Source: Caryophanales bacterium
Lineage (GTDB): Bacteria > Bacillota > Bacilli > Bacillales > Amphibacillaceae
DNA: 64,000 nucleotides
Reading direction: 5' to 3'
NCBI GenBank assembly: GCA_026168805.1
Contig: JAPFDS010000060.1
Location: 44,135-108,134 of the forward strand
Position 1 is the first letter of the stretch. Each line of letters starts with the position of its first letter. A program made the position numbers and the translations under genes. Positions 1 through 8,403 of this stretch are shown here, one piece after another. The notes beneath the pieces were generated by a model. That model was not told the origin of the DNA. It ran no database searches and worked only from the letters and a program-made list of their open reading frames with translations.

Positions 1-965
1 AGATGGCAAGATGGTTGATAGGTTACTTTTTGATGAATTTCCTTTGTAAAAGGTAAATCAAATTTGCTTAAAATAACACTGATATCAACGTTTTTCGCTG
101 CAAAAGCTTTCGCCCGTTCTGCCCAGTCGGGTTCGTTTTCTAGTAGAATATCGTACTCCACGAGCATGGCTCCACATCCACCAATGCTATTGACGACATA
201 ATCAAAGTTGTGCTTTTCAAATGCTTCAATGTTTTGTTTCGCAAGACGTTTCGTTGTATCTGTTTCACCACTATGATGCTGCAATGCTCCGCAACACGTT
301 TGTTCTTTAATGACCGTCACTTCACAGCCGGCCGCTTCTAGTAATTTCATGCTTAATGTATTGATCTCAGAAAACATCACATCCATAATACAGCCAACGA
401 AAAAGCCAATGTGCAGTTTCGGTTGTTTGGTCGGCTCATACTGTTTGGCACGATTTCTGCGCTTCATCGGTCCTTCGACTTTAGGCATGGCTCGCTCAAA
501 TGTTCGTAATTTTTCCGGTAAGATGTTGATCATTTTCGTTTTACGGGCGAGTGTTTGTAAACCTGTTTTTTGGTAAAATGCCAGACCAGCACTGCCGACA
601 GATAATATTTTCGAACTTGGAAATGACTTTTTGAACATAAAGTCTTGAAATAATTTCACGTGTTTCGGCATTGTCTTTTTCTTTTCTGCTTGTAAAACTT
701 CTTTTGCGGAGTCAAGAATGCGTCCGTATTGTACGTTTGTTGGACAAACGACTTCACAGGCGCGGCATCCAAGACATAAATCAATCGGTCCTTCTAATTC
801 GGAATACGTAATTTTTCCTTCGGCGGCCATTTTAACGAGATTGATTCGTCCCCGAGGTGATTGTGCTTCACTGCCCATCGACACGTACGTCGGACAGGCG
901 GGTAAACAGTAGCCACACTGGACACAATCAAAGGTTTCTTCATAGGCTAATTTCGGTTCAGTCAT
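1..965 (-). CDS. glcF: Glycolate/lactate oxidase iron-sulfur subunit GlcF (3' part outside window)
   Basis: Electron-transfer subunit of a glycolate oxidase-type complex, which passes electrons from the flavin subunit GlcD towards quinone. The ATG at 963-965 overlaps the end of glcD by 8 bases, so the two are translationally coupled. The 321 visible residues contain two 4Fe-4S ferredoxin motifs, C14-x2-C17-x2-C20-x3-C24-P and C64-x2-C67-x2-C70-x3-C74-P. These are followed by the cysteine-rich domain pair of the family, with a Cys224-Cys225-Gly motif and a second Gly-Cys-Gly near residue 262. The reading frame runs off the left window edge at a Pro-Ser-Cys-His motif, so the C-terminus is missing only because the window ends. 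It is the last visible gene of the GntR-glcD-glcF operon. A lactate rather than glycolate substrate cannot be excluded. Confidence 0.93.
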   Translation of the reverse strand, partial: MTEPKLAYEETFDCVQCGYCLPACPTYVSMGSEAQSPRGRINLVKMAAEGKITYSELEGPIDLCLGCRACEVVCPTNVQYGRILDSAKEVLQAEKKKTMPKHVKLFQDFMFKKSFPSSKILSVGSAGLAFYQKTGLQTLARKTKMINILPEKLRTFERAMPKVEGPMKRRNRAKQYEPTKQPKLHIGFFVGCIMDVMFSEINTLSMKLLEAAGCEVTVIKEQTCCGALQHHSGETDTTKRLAKQNIEAFEKHNFDYVVNSIGGCGAMLVEYDILLENEPDWAERAKAFAAKNVDISVILSKFDLPFTKEIHQKVTYQPSCH

Positions 966-2388
966 CGGTCAACACCAACTTTTGCCCAGGTTCTGGGAAG
1001 ATCTTTCCGGGATTTAGGATGTTATTAGGATCCCAACTCGTTTTGATTCGTTTCATTAAATCAAGCCCAACTTCCCCAAGTTCCATTTCCATAAAAGGAG
1101 CTTTGAGTGTGCCGATTCCGTGCTCGCCTGATAATGTACCACCAAGATCAACTGCTGCTTCGAAAATTTCACCAACGGCCTGTTCCACACGGCGCATTTC
1201 TTCATGATCGCGTTTGTCCGCAATGATATTTGGGTGTAAGTTTCCATCTCCAGCATGGCCAAAAACGACTAAATCGACATCGTACTTTTCTTTAATGACC
1301 ATTAGTCGTTCAAACATTTCCGGAATTTTACTCCGGGGAACGGTTGCGTCTTCAGAGATTTTCGTTGGTTTCTCACGGACGATTGCTGGAGATACGAGTT
1401 TGCGCGCTTTCCATAGTTCTTGCTCTTCCTCCGCGGTTTCAGCAACTTGTACATCCGCCATATGTGCTTTGGTACATGCTTCTTTCACACGCTCCATTTC
1501 ATCTTCAATCGCTCGTGGATGGCCATCGAGTTCAATCAAAAGAAGTGCGCCTGCATCTGTTGGAAGACCAAGAGGTTCATATTCTTCTACCGCGACAATC
1601 GATGCGTTGTCCATAATTTCAAGTTTAGAAGGGACGATTCCGGATGTTAAAATTAATGTGACTGCTTTACCCGCATCAACAATATTATGAAACACTGTCA
1701 TCATCGTTTTGGTTGCCAGTGGTTTTGGATGAAGTCTCACCGTTGCTTCTGTAATAACGCCAAGAGTTCCTTCCGAACCGACAATGAGTTTTGTTAGATC
1801 AAAGCCAGTCACGTTTTTAATCGTCCGACCACCCGTGCGAATCACTTCGCCTTCAGGGGTAACGACTTCAAGACCAATGACGTAATCTTTTGTGACACCG
1901 TACTTTAGACCACGAGGACCACCGGAGTTTTCGGCTAAGTTTCCTCCGATCGTCGAAACGTGCGCACTACTTGGATCTGGCGGATACATCAGTCCTTCTT
2001 TCATCGCTGCATCGTTGATATCTGCCGTAATAACGCCTGGAGAAACAGTCGCGACCATGTCAATTGGGTCAATGTCTAACTGATCATTCCACTGGGATAA
2101 ATCAAGCACAATTCCACCGTGCACAGGAAGAGACCCCCCGCTTAATCCGGTTGCTTGACCTCTCGGATATACAGCGACATTGTGTTGGTTCGCCAGCTTC
2201 ATAATTGCTGCAACTTCAGTCGTGGACATTGCTTGCACGACAATATCTGGTGTAAAGGAGCCAAAAGATGCATCAAATGAGTAGCTTACGAGATCAAACG
2301 TCTCTGTTAAAATACGTGTTTCATCTTGGATGATTTCTGAAAGAAGGGTATGCAACTCTTCTGTCTTAATTCCCATCAGTGTTCCCAC
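958..2388 (-). CDS. glcD: Glycolate/D-lactate oxidase FAD-binding subunit GlcD
   Basis: FAD-linked 2-hydroxyacid oxidase of 476 residues, the usual GlcD length. It oxidises glycolate to glyoxylate or D-lactate to pyruvate, working with GlcF. An N-terminal FAD_binding_4 (PCMH) domain carries the PRGQATGLSGGS phosphate-binding loop near residue 95 and the ENSGGPRGLKYG segment near 155. The C-terminal FAD-oxidase domain carries GHAGDGNLHPN and SGEHGIG, the metal- and substrate-site motifs of the family. Its start overlaps the end of the upstream GntR gene by 23 bases and its end overlaps glcF, giving a tight operon GntR-glcD-glcF. The regulator being first in the operon suggests autoregulated, acid-induced expression. 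Glycolate versus lactate specificity cannot be read from the sequence. Confidence 0.93.
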   Translation of the reverse strand: MGTLMGIKTEELHTLLSEIIQDETRILTETFDLVSYSFDASFGSFTPDIVVQAMSTTEVAAIMKLANQHNVAVYPRGQATGLSGGSLPVHGGIVLDLSQWNDQLDIDPIDMVATVSPGVITADINDAAMKEGLMYPPDPSSAHVSTIGGNLAENSGGPRGLKYGVTKDYVIGLEVVTPEGEVIRTGGRTIKNVTGFDLTKLIVGSEGTLGVITEATVRLHPKPLATKTMMTVFHNIVDAGKAVTLILTSGIVPSKLEIMDNASIVAVEEYEPLGLPTDAGALLLIELDGHPRAIEDEMERVKEACTKAHMADVQVAETAEEEQELWKARKLVSPAIVREKPTKISEDATVPRSKIPEMFERLMVIKEKYDVDLVVFGHAGDGNLHPNIIADKRDHEEMRRVEQAVGEIFEAAVDLGGTLSGEHGIGTLKAPFMEMELGEVGLDLMKRIKTSWDPNNILNPGKIFPEPGQKLVLTDD

Positions 2389-3103
2389 CTTTGTTGTTTG
2401 AATTTCGTTTAAATCGTTCTTTTGTGCCTAAATGGTGTTCCCACATAGCTTTTCTTGCTTTCTCTGGTTCATGATTCATAATCGCGTGATAAATGTTCGT
2501 ATGTTCTTCCAACACTTCATTGTTTAAAATCTCGTCATTCACAGAAATATAGCGACTTTCTTTCAACCCGGTAATCATTTTTTGAGCGATGACATTCATC
2601 ACTTCAAGTAACACTGGATTATTCGCTCCTTCTACAATCGTAAAATGAAACTGATAATCTTCTTCAATGGCCGTTTCTGCTAATCTTTCTGAATGAATGA
2701 GTTGTTCATAGCATTCTGTTAATCGTTTGCGTTGTGCGCTGGTCATTCGCTTGGTGGCGTAATATGCTGCGTCCCCTTCAATGGCTTGCCGTAGCTCAAT
2801 CACATCTGAAAAGTCTGAAGAGCGTTCATCAATCATATGGGACAATCTAAATACAATCTGGCTTTTAGAATCATCATTTAAATACATGCCTACTCCCGGT
2901 TTGACCGTAACAATCCCAGATGTTTCGAGTACTGTAATAGCTTCCTTTACAGAAGTTCGAGCGACATGTAGCTTCTCAGCTAGCTCTCTTTCAGCAGGAA
3001 GTTTGTCCCCTGGCTGAATGTTTCCTTTTTCGATGGCAATTTTAATTTGATCAATCACATATTGATACACACGTTTTTTTCGTTCAATTGGTTTAAATAC
3101 CAT
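2366..3103 (-). CDS. GntR family transcriptional regulator (FadR/LutR-like, FCD domain)
   Basis: 245-residue GntR regulator. The N-terminal winged helix (residues 10-75) has the typical GDKLPAERELAEKLHVARTS recognition helix region. It is followed by an all-helical FCD ligand domain (about 95-230) with the Asp/His metal-site residues of the family. FadR-type members of this kind bind carboxylates such as lactate or glycolate. The gene is first in the operon with glcD and glcF and overlaps glcD by 23 bases, so it is probably their local repressor. The start is fixed by AGAGGAT shortly before the ATG. A perfect 10-bp inverted repeat lies 18-44 bases upstream and is a likely autoregulatory operator. 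The effector is inferred from neighbours only. Confidence 0.88.
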   Translation of the reverse strand: MVFKPIERKKRVYQYVIDQIKIAIEKGNIQPGDKLPAERELAEKLHVARTSVKEAITVLETSGIVTVKPGVGMYLNDDSKSQIVFRLSHMIDERSSDFSDVIELRQAIEGDAAYYATKRMTSAQRKRLTECYEQLIHSERLAETAIEEDYQFHFTIVEGANNPVLLEVMNVIAQKMITGLKESRYISVNDEILNNEVLEEHTNIYHAIMNHEPEKARKAMWEHHLGTKERFKRNSNNKGGNTDGN

Positions 3104-3120
3104 ATCTATCCTCTTTTCAC

Positions 3121-3147
3121 GTTGTGGACTAGTGGTCAGTCCACAAC
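3121..3147. promoter_or_regulatory. Putative GntR operator (10-bp perfect inverted repeat)
   Basis: GTTGTGGACT at 3121-3130 and AGTCCACAAC at 3138-3147 are perfect inverted repeats around a 7-base centre. The site sits just upstream of the ribosome binding site of the first gene of the GntR-glcD-glcF operon. FadR/LldR-type regulators bind palindromes of this size, with TGG/CCA half-sites. The position, between promoter and start codon, suits repression. Which of the two nearby GntR proteins binds here is inference. Confidence 0.6.
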
Positions 3148-3198
3148 AATTGAAGAAAAAGAAACAACAGATGGTTGTCTCTTCTTCTACGTGTTTTT

Positions 3199-3918
3199 TT
3201 ACTTCACACGCGCTGCCGGTGATAGGTTTTCATCCGCTAACTTGTTTCGAGCATTTGTTAAGTGATGAATCACCGCTGAACGTGCCGCTTCACTATCACG
3301 AGCTTTAATAGCTTCATAAATGCGTTCATGTTCGCCGTATACTTCTTTCCGCTTCATTTCCCACCCTAAGTTTTTCGAAAGTGAAAACTTCAGTGCTTTT
3401 ATATGCAAGTCTGATAAATTTTCGATGGCTTGGTTCAGAAATGGATTTGCCGCTGCTTTTACAATGGTTTCGTGAAAATTGTAATCTGCTTCAAACCCGA
3501 TGATTTGATCATCTTTTACAGTCATACTGAATGCATCTAAACTTTCTTTTAATCGCTTGAGGTCTTTTTCCGTATGCCTTTCAGCTGCAAGAGCTGCAGC
3601 TTCGGCTTCAATAATGGTTCGCATTTCTAGTAAATCACGAACCTCTTCAACCGTAATCATTTCAAATTGAACAGGTTCAAGCATTTCAGCAAAGTTAATT
3701 TCTTTGATCCACGTTCTCCCACCTTGACGGGATTCGGTGAGTCCAGTTGCTGATAAGACACTTAATGCTTCACGAATGGGCGTTCGACTCACTCCAAATA
3801 ATTTAACGAGTTCTGACTCAGATGGAAGTTGAGTATTAGGAGCGTAATCGCCATTCCGAATCTTTTCTTTTAATTTTTCATAGACAAGTTCAGATACTTT
3901 CTTACGTTCGATTTGCAT
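3199..3918 (-). CDS. GntR family transcriptional regulator (FadR-like, FCD domain)
   Basis: 239-residue second FadR-type regulator. The winged helix occupies residues 1-70, with SESELVKLFGVSRTPIREAL as recognition region. The C-terminal FCD domain spans roughly 85-225 and has the conserved R-x2-E-x3-A segment at its start (LLEMRTIIEAEAAALAAE). The start is supported by GGGAG nine bases before the ATG. It lies between the glc operon and the TRAP transporter genes, all on the minus strand, so it could control either. It is only about as similar to the neighbouring GntR as family members generally are, so this is not a recent duplication. The likely effector is the carboxylate that the transporter imports. 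It has its own upstream gap of about 120 bases containing an inverted repeat. Confidence 0.87.
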   Translation of the reverse strand: MQIERKKVSELVYEKLKEKIRNGDYAPNTQLPSESELVKLFGVSRTPIREALSVLSATGLTESRQGGRTWIKEINFAEMLEPVQFEMITVEEVRDLLEMRTIIEAEAAALAAERHTEKDLKRLKESLDAFSMTVKDDQIIGFEADYNFHETIVKAAANPFLNQAIENLSDLHIKALKFSLSKNLGWEMKRKEVYGEHERIYEAIKARDSEAARSAVIHHLTNARNKLADENLSPAARVK

Positions 3919-3967
3919 AGAAATCTACTCCCTATCGTTCTTGGGTATCTATTCATTATTTCCACAC

Positions 3968-4019
3968 AAGTGATTGCTTACGATTGTGTAGTATTCATGG
4001 AAGTATTTACACATCACTT
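3968..4019. promoter_or_regulatory. Nested inverted repeats between TRAP permease and GntR gene
   Basis: AAGTGAT at 3968-3974 pairs with ATCACTT at 4013-4019, and TGTGTA at 3985-3990 pairs with TACACA at 4008-4013. The segment lies after the permease stop and before the GntR start on the minus strand. It could be a weak terminator for the transporter genes, an operator for the GntR gene, or both. There is no good U-run after the stem, so a regulatory role is slightly favoured. Confidence 0.35.
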
Positions 4020-4038
4020 ACGTTGCTAGCACCCTCAT

Positions 4039-6015
4039 TTATACATTCATTGTTTCATAGTTTTCGTTAGCTGCCAATTTATTTGAGCGAACGATATGCC
4101 ATGTGAGTAGTAGAATACCTACAGCTAAACCAATTCCGTCTGTCATAAGGCCTGGTTTAATGAGTAAGAATGCTGCAACGATAAATCCTATACGTTCGAT
4201 AATATTTAACTTCGATCTAAAGAAGTTGAAGATGGCCATGGATAATAAGAACACACCAAGCAATGCTGTGAGCAAGACAAGAATGATGTCGAGCGCAGGT
4301 GCAATTTCTCCTGTTTCTGTTTGCATAACCATGACTGGATTATATGCAATCATAAATGGAATAATGAATCCTGGTAAACATAACTTCAGTGCGGTCCACG
4401 ACGTCTGCATCGGGTTTCCGCCGGCAATTCCGGATGCCGTATACGCCGCTAATGCTACTGGTGGGGTTACATTTGATAAAGCACCAAACCAAAATACGAA
4501 AAAGTGTGCGGCAACTGGGTTAACTCCAGCTTCGACTAATGCTGGTGCTGCTGTTACAGCAACAACAATATATAAAGCTGTCGACGGCAACCCCATACTT
4601 AATACGATACAAGTAATCATCACTAAAACTAGGACGATGGCTAAAATTCCACCTGATAGATCAATAATGTTATAAGCAAGTGTAGAACCTAGACCAGTCA
4701 TAGTGACAACTGCGATAATAATTCCAACCGAAGCACACGCAATCGCTACTTGAATGGAACCTTTTGCACCGTCAATAAGTGCTTTCGCTGCTTTTGAAAT
4801 GGTGATGCGATTGTCTTTGTTTTTCGTTAAATAACTTGCAATCAATGCTGCAATAATTCCTGCAAACCCGGCAAAAATTGGTGTTTTACCTGATAAAAGT
4901 GTTGCAAACACGACGATTAAAGGTACGAGTAGCATTCCGCCTTCTTTTAATACTGCCCATACTTGCGGAATCGAATCTTTACTCATTCCTTTTAACCCTT
5001 GTTTTTTCGCTTCGAGGTCAATGGCAATGACGAGTCCTGCGTAATACAGTATCGCTGGGATAATCGCCGCAAGTACAATAATGTTGTACCCCACTCCGAG
5101 GAATCCAGCCATAATAAATGCAGCAGCTCCCATGATCGGTGGCATAACCATTCCACCAGTGGATGCGGCCGCTTCAACGGCTCCGGCGAATCTTGGTTTC
5201 AGTCCGATGTTTTTCATAAGAGGGATGGTAAATGTTCCTGTAGTTGCTACGTTTGCGACTGCACTACCACTTAATGTTCCTGTTAATGCACTAGAAATAA
5301 CCGCTACTTGAGCTGGCCCACCACGACGTTGTCCAGCAATGGCAATCGCTAGATCGTTAAATAACCGTGTTGCTCCACTCGCGTTTAAAAATGCACCAAA
5401 CAAAATAAATAAAATAATGTATGTCGTCGCTATGGAGAATGTCATTCCGAAGATCCCTTCCGTCGTCATGTACGTACGGAATAATAGTCTTTCAATCGAG
5501 AACCCTGCATGTCCAAAAACCCCTGGAAAGTGCGGTCCGAACACTGCATAGACCAGCGCAATGGCGGAAAGAATTGGAATGAAAATACCAATACTTCTAC
5601 GCGCTACTTCCAAAAGAACGATAATCGTAATAATGGCAAACACGTAATCCATCGTAATGGCCTGTGACATACGATCGACGTGAATCACTGAATAGTTTAA
5701 TAGTAAATAACCAGTTCCTGCTACACCTGCAATGACTAAAATGAGATCAACAACTGTAATCCTCTTTTTATTACTGCGTTTAGTAGCTGGGTATAAAAAG
5801 AATGCTAATATGAAAATTAATCCTAGAAAAATGACATTTCGGTAAATTTCCTGGATGTTTGAAAATCCATTTACATAAATGGAAAATAAAGATAATAAAA
5901 GTGCGGCTCCGACAACAATCTTTGCTTGATAGCCTGTGAGCTCACGCGCTCCACCTCCGCCCTCTTTATCAATTTCTTGATAGTCATCATGTTTGTTATT
6001 CTTCTTTTTAAACAT
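4039..6015 (-). CDS. TRAP transporter fused permease DctQM type (TAXI system)
   Basis: Integral membrane permease, about 658 residues, joining the small 4-helix (DctQ-like) and the large 12-helix (DctM-like) TRAP subunits. This fusion is typical of TAXI-type TRAP transporters, which use ion gradients to import organic acids. A charged N-terminus rich in Lys/Asn is followed by about 16 hydrophobic helices. The DctM core shows the Gly-rich SALTGTLSGSAVANVATTG segment (residues about 245-265) and the MGLPSTALYIVVAVTAAPAL segment near 480. The ATG at 6013-6015 was preferred to an upstream GTG at 6025-6027 because a GGTGGG motif precedes the ATG. The receptor gene lies upstream, separated by a 38-base stem-loop. 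The substrate is probably a carboxylate, judged from the adjoining glc genes. Confidence 0.92.
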   Translation of the reverse strand: MFKKKNNKHDDYQEIDKEGGGGARELTGYQAKIVVGAALLLSLFSIYVNGFSNIQEIYRNVIFLGLIFILAFFLYPATKRSNKKRITVVDLILVIAGVAGTGYLLLNYSVIHVDRMSQAITMDYVFAIITIIVLLEVARRSIGIFIPILSAIALVYAVFGPHFPGVFGHAGFSIERLLFRTYMTTEGIFGMTFSIATTYIILFILFGAFLNASGATRLFNDLAIAIAGQRRGGPAQVAVISSALTGTLSGSAVANVATTGTFTIPLMKNIGLKPRFAGAVEAAASTGGMVMPPIMGAAAFIMAGFLGVGYNIIVLAAIIPAILYYAGLVIAIDLEAKKQGLKGMSKDSIPQVWAVLKEGGMLLVPLIVVFATLLSGKTPIFAGFAGIIAALIASYLTKNKDNRITISKAAKALIDGAKGSIQVAIACASVGIIIAVVTMTGLGSTLAYNIIDLSGGILAIVLVLVMITCIVLSMGLPSTALYIVVAVTAAPALVEAGVNPVAAHFFVFWFGALSNVTPPVALAAYTASGIAGGNPMQTSWTALKLCLPGFIIPFMIAYNPVMVMQTETGEIAPALDIILVLLTALLGVFLLSMAIFNFFRSKLNIIERIGFIVAAFLLIKPGLMTDGIGLAVGILLLTWHIVRSNKLAANENYETMNV

Positions 6016-6088
6016 CCTGCTTCCCACCCATCTATAAAATGTAATGCGTTTTCATTTGTTTATATACGATAAGTCCCCTATATCACTT

Positions 6089-6127
6089 CAACATGTAGGT
6101 ACGGAAAATATCCGCAACTACATGTTG
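6089..6127 (-). other. Intercistronic stem-loop between TAXI receptor and TRAP permease
   Basis: CAACATGTAG (6089-6098) and CTACATGTTG (6118-6127) pair perfectly over 10 bp. Inside, CGGA (6102-6105) pairs with TCCG (6111-6114) around an AAATA loop. There is no U-run, so it is not a classical terminator. Placed between a receptor needed in high amount and a permease needed in low amount, it may stabilise the receptor mRNA or partly stop transcription. Confidence 0.6.
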
Positions 6128-6163
6128 TGTAAAAATCGTGATATTGGTTAAAAAGTTGTTGAA

Positions 6164-7156
6164 TTACTCTGCTTCTGGCGGAACTAATTCATCTGGAATA
6201 TCCATGTCTTGCTCTTCAAAGTACTTATACGCTCCGATGTGCAGTGGTGCTGGTAATCCGTCTAATGCTGTTTCGAGCGTTACTTCTTCTGCTGAACTAT
6301 GGATTCCTTGTACATCATCTAAGTTTTCATAAATTGCTTTGGTAATTTCATAGGCAGTGTCTTCACTCATCTCTTCAGACACTCCTAAGAAGTTTGGTTG
6401 AGCAATTGTTTCAATATCTTCGTCTACTTTTGGATACGTTCCACCAGGAATAACGAATCTATACCAAGTGTTGTATATGCTATTGATTTCATCTAATTGT
6501 TCATCGGTAACTTCTAAAACCGTTCCTTTATATCCACTTGCATACATATCTGTAATCGCTGATACCGGAACTCCTGCTGGTGTAGATGCTCCGTCTAGAC
6601 GACCATCACGCATAGCAGAAATCGCGTCATCATAGCCTAAATATTCTGGTTTGATATCGTCTTTCGTTAAATCAACACCTTCCATCATTACGAGTGTTGA
6701 TTGTTCTGTACCACTTGCTTGCGGTCCAACAGAGAATGATTTTCCTTCAATATCAGAAATGGTTCCTGTATCTACTTTGTCATCTGCTAAAATAAAGTGC
6801 TCAATGTTTGGCCATAACATGGAAATCGAACGTAAACCATCATACGGTTCTCCCTCAAAGTTTCCAGTGCCATCTACGGCTTGTGCGCCAATTAATCCTT
6901 GTAGAATTGCTACGTCTGCTTCACCGTTGCGCAGAAGATCAATGTTTTCGACTGACCCTGCTGAAGATTGTCCCGTAGCGTTCATTCCTTCGATGTTGTC
7001 AGACCAAACATTACCGAGACCTACACCAATTGGATAGTATGTCCCTCCAGAAGATGCCGTTGCAATGGTTAAGTATTCTTTATCACCATCGCCATCCCCA
7101 CATGCTGCTAATATAAGTGCACTCATAACTAAAAATATTCCTACAATACGTTTCAT
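6164..7156 (-). CDS. TAXI family TRAP transporter solute-binding lipoprotein
   Basis: 330-residue extracytoplasmic receptor of a TAXI-TRAP system. A signal peptide with lipobox LAAC makes Cys19 the lipidated residue, so the protein is anchored to the outer face of the membrane. The mature part shows the TAXI hallmark near residues 33-45 (IATASSGGTYYPIG), a GxSGxxE-like segment (VGPQASGTEQSTL) near 143, and the usual two-lobe receptor length. It delivers substrate to the fused permease encoded downstream. It is the first gene of the transporter operon and has a recognisable sigma-A-type promoter with an overlapping palindrome. The protein is acidic, as expected for a surface protein of a salt-tolerant bacillus. 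The ligand is unknown. Confidence 0.93.
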   Translation of the reverse strand: MKRIVGIFLVMSALILAACGDGDGDKEYLTIATASSGGTYYPIGVGLGNVWSDNIEGMNATGQSSAGSVENIDLLRNGEADVAILQGLIGAQAVDGTGNFEGEPYDGLRSISMLWPNIEHFILADDKVDTGTISDIEGKSFSVGPQASGTEQSTLVMMEGVDLTKDDIKPEYLGYDDAISAMRDGRLDGASTPAGVPVSAITDMYASGYKGTVLEVTDEQLDEINSIYNTWYRFVIPGGTYPKVDEDIETIAQPNFLGVSEEMSEDTAYEITKAIYENLDDVQGIHSSAEEVTLETALDGLPAPLHIGAYKYFEEQDMDIPDELVPPEAE

Positions 7157-7193
7157 ATTGTTTCCTCCATTCTTGATGTAAGCGTTTTTTCAA

Positions 7194-7208
7194 ACTTGTA
7201 ATACAAGT
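7194..7208. promoter_or_regulatory. Putative GntR-type operator over the TRAP receptor promoter
   Basis: ACTTGT (7194-7199) and ACAAGT (7203-7208) form a perfect 6-bp inverted repeat around AAT. The TTGTA-n-TACAA pattern is typical of operators for FCD-type GntR regulators. The site overlaps the edge of the -10 box of the promoter at 7206-7235, a repression position. Control by the GntR gene at 3199-3918 is inferred. Confidence 0.5.
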
Positions 7209-7235
7209 ATACAATAACACAACTTTAAAAATCAA
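7206..7235 (-). promoter_or_regulatory. Sigma-A-type promoter of the TAXI-TRAP operon
   Basis: On the minus strand TTGATT (7235-7230) is separated by 18 bases from TATACT (7211-7206). This is a good match to the vegetative consensus, about 50 bases before the receptor start codon. A perfect 12-bp palindrome, ATAGAATTCTAT at 7235-7246, lies directly upstream of the -35 box and may bind an activator. Confidence 0.5.
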
Positions 7236-7311
7236 TAGAATTCTATATTTTTTTGTAATCACTTACATGTCTCACTTTTCAAAACCTTGTCACGATGCGT
7301 TTTTCTGCATT

Positions 7312-7352
7312 AAAAAAGTAGATTCTCTCCACAAATTGGAAGTGAATCTACT
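7312..7352 (-). terminator. Intrinsic terminator of tagA
   Basis: AGTAGATTC (7317-7325) and GAATCTACT (7344-7352) form a 9-bp stem. On the minus strand the stem is followed by six U residues (7317-7312). It lies 27 bases after the tagA stop codon. Confidence 0.8.
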
Positions 7353-7378
7353 CATTTTGCTAGCTTTTTGTAATGATT

Positions 7379-8107
7379 TTAGTCTTTTTTCCCTTGTCCG
7401 ATGGCTATTAAAAACATAAATCGAAGCGACGTAAAAATTCGAAAGACGCGACTCGGTTGAATAACGATGCGATACAGCCATTCTAGATTGAGTTTCATCC
7501 ATATTTCTGGAGCCCGCTTAGCTGCTCCCGCATATACATCAAAACTTCCACCGACGCCCATAAATAATCCCTTATGAAATAGATGTTTATATTTGGCAAT
7601 CCAAAGTTCTTGTTTCGGAGCACCGACGGCAACAAAAACAATATCAGGATCTGTCGCAGCTACACGCTCTGCAAGAGATCTATCATCTATATCAAAAAAA
7701 CCATGATGATTTCCTGCTACTTTAAGCTTTGGAAAAGTTTTTTTAATCTGGGCTACGGCTCGTTCATTCACCGATTGTTCTGCCCCAAGAAAATAACAAG
7801 AGTAGCCTTTTTCTTCTGCAAGATGGAGCAACGCATCAACTACTTCAATTCCAGGAATACGTTCCTTCAATGGTTGCTTCATCATTTTTGCTGCATAAAT
7901 AATCCCAATTCCGTCTGGACACACATAATCAGCAGCTTGAACCACTTGTTTATATGCGTTGTTTTCGCGTGTTTTCATTACAATTTCTGGATTTGCTGTA
8001 ACCACAGTTGTTTGCTCGGCTGTTTCTAAGCGTGGCGTTAAATAATCTTCTATAAATTCTTTTTTCGTTGCATTTGTAAATGGAATTCCCATAATAACAT
8101 GCTTCAT
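7379..8107 (-). CDS. tagA: TagA: N-acetylmannosaminyltransferase of the teichoic acid linkage unit
   Basis: WecG/TagA/CpsF family glycosyltransferase (GT26), 242 residues from the chosen start. It adds ManNAc from UDP-ManNAc to undecaprenyl-diphospho-GlcNAc on the inner membrane face, the first committed step of wall teichoic acid. Visible family motifs are TxxPEI near the ATP-binding-like fold start (VTANPEIV), the catalytic-region CPDGIGIIYAAK near residue 65, FFLGAEQSV near 105, and PDIVFVAVGAPKQELW near 155. The start was set at the ATG 8105-8107 (MKHVIMG...), which begins exactly where homologues begin; an upstream ATG would add 15 residues. The gene stands alone, divergent from an LCP ligase gene that acts at the last step of the same pathway. 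TagO, which makes its substrate, is at 18.3 kb. Confidence 0.9.
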   Translation of the reverse strand: MKHVIMGIPFTNATKKEFIEDYLTPRLETAEQTTVVTANPEIVMKTRENNAYKQVVQAADYVCPDGIGIIYAAKMMKQPLKERIPGIEVVDALLHLAEEKGYSCYFLGAEQSVNERAVAQIKKTFPKLKVAGNHHGFFDIDDRSLAERVAATDPDIVFVAVGAPKQELWIAKYKHLFHKGLFMGVGGSFDVYAGAAKRAPEIWMKLNLEWLYRIVIQPSRVFRIFTSLRFMFLIAIGQGKKD

Positions 8108-8403
8108 ATGTACGTATTCCCTTTCTTCATATATATATCTTTTTTCACCCAAAAGTGAAACGTTTTATGGCGTTTTACGTCTTATATATAGGATGTAACA
8201 TTTTGAATGTAATTTGTTATCAAAATGTACTATACTTTAATGTCATTTCATAGTAAACTATGAGATAATTCATAATTAGTGTTAACAATGAATATGTGCA
8301 TGTGTTGCGCATATCATATCATGCCTATGGACTTTTATCTATTTTCAGTTATTTTATGGAAATATTTTTATTATACGAAATTATACCAAAGGGGTTTTAA
8401 TAT

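Noticed and set aside
4103..4675. 190-codon plus-strand frame opposite the TRAP permease
   Set aside because: Antisense shadow of a membrane protein gene, with no initiation signal and biased composition.
7177..7190. cre-like site upstream of the first TAXI receptor
   Set aside because: TGTAAGCG is present, but the second half-site departs from the consensus at its ends; it is much weaker than the one at 32561.
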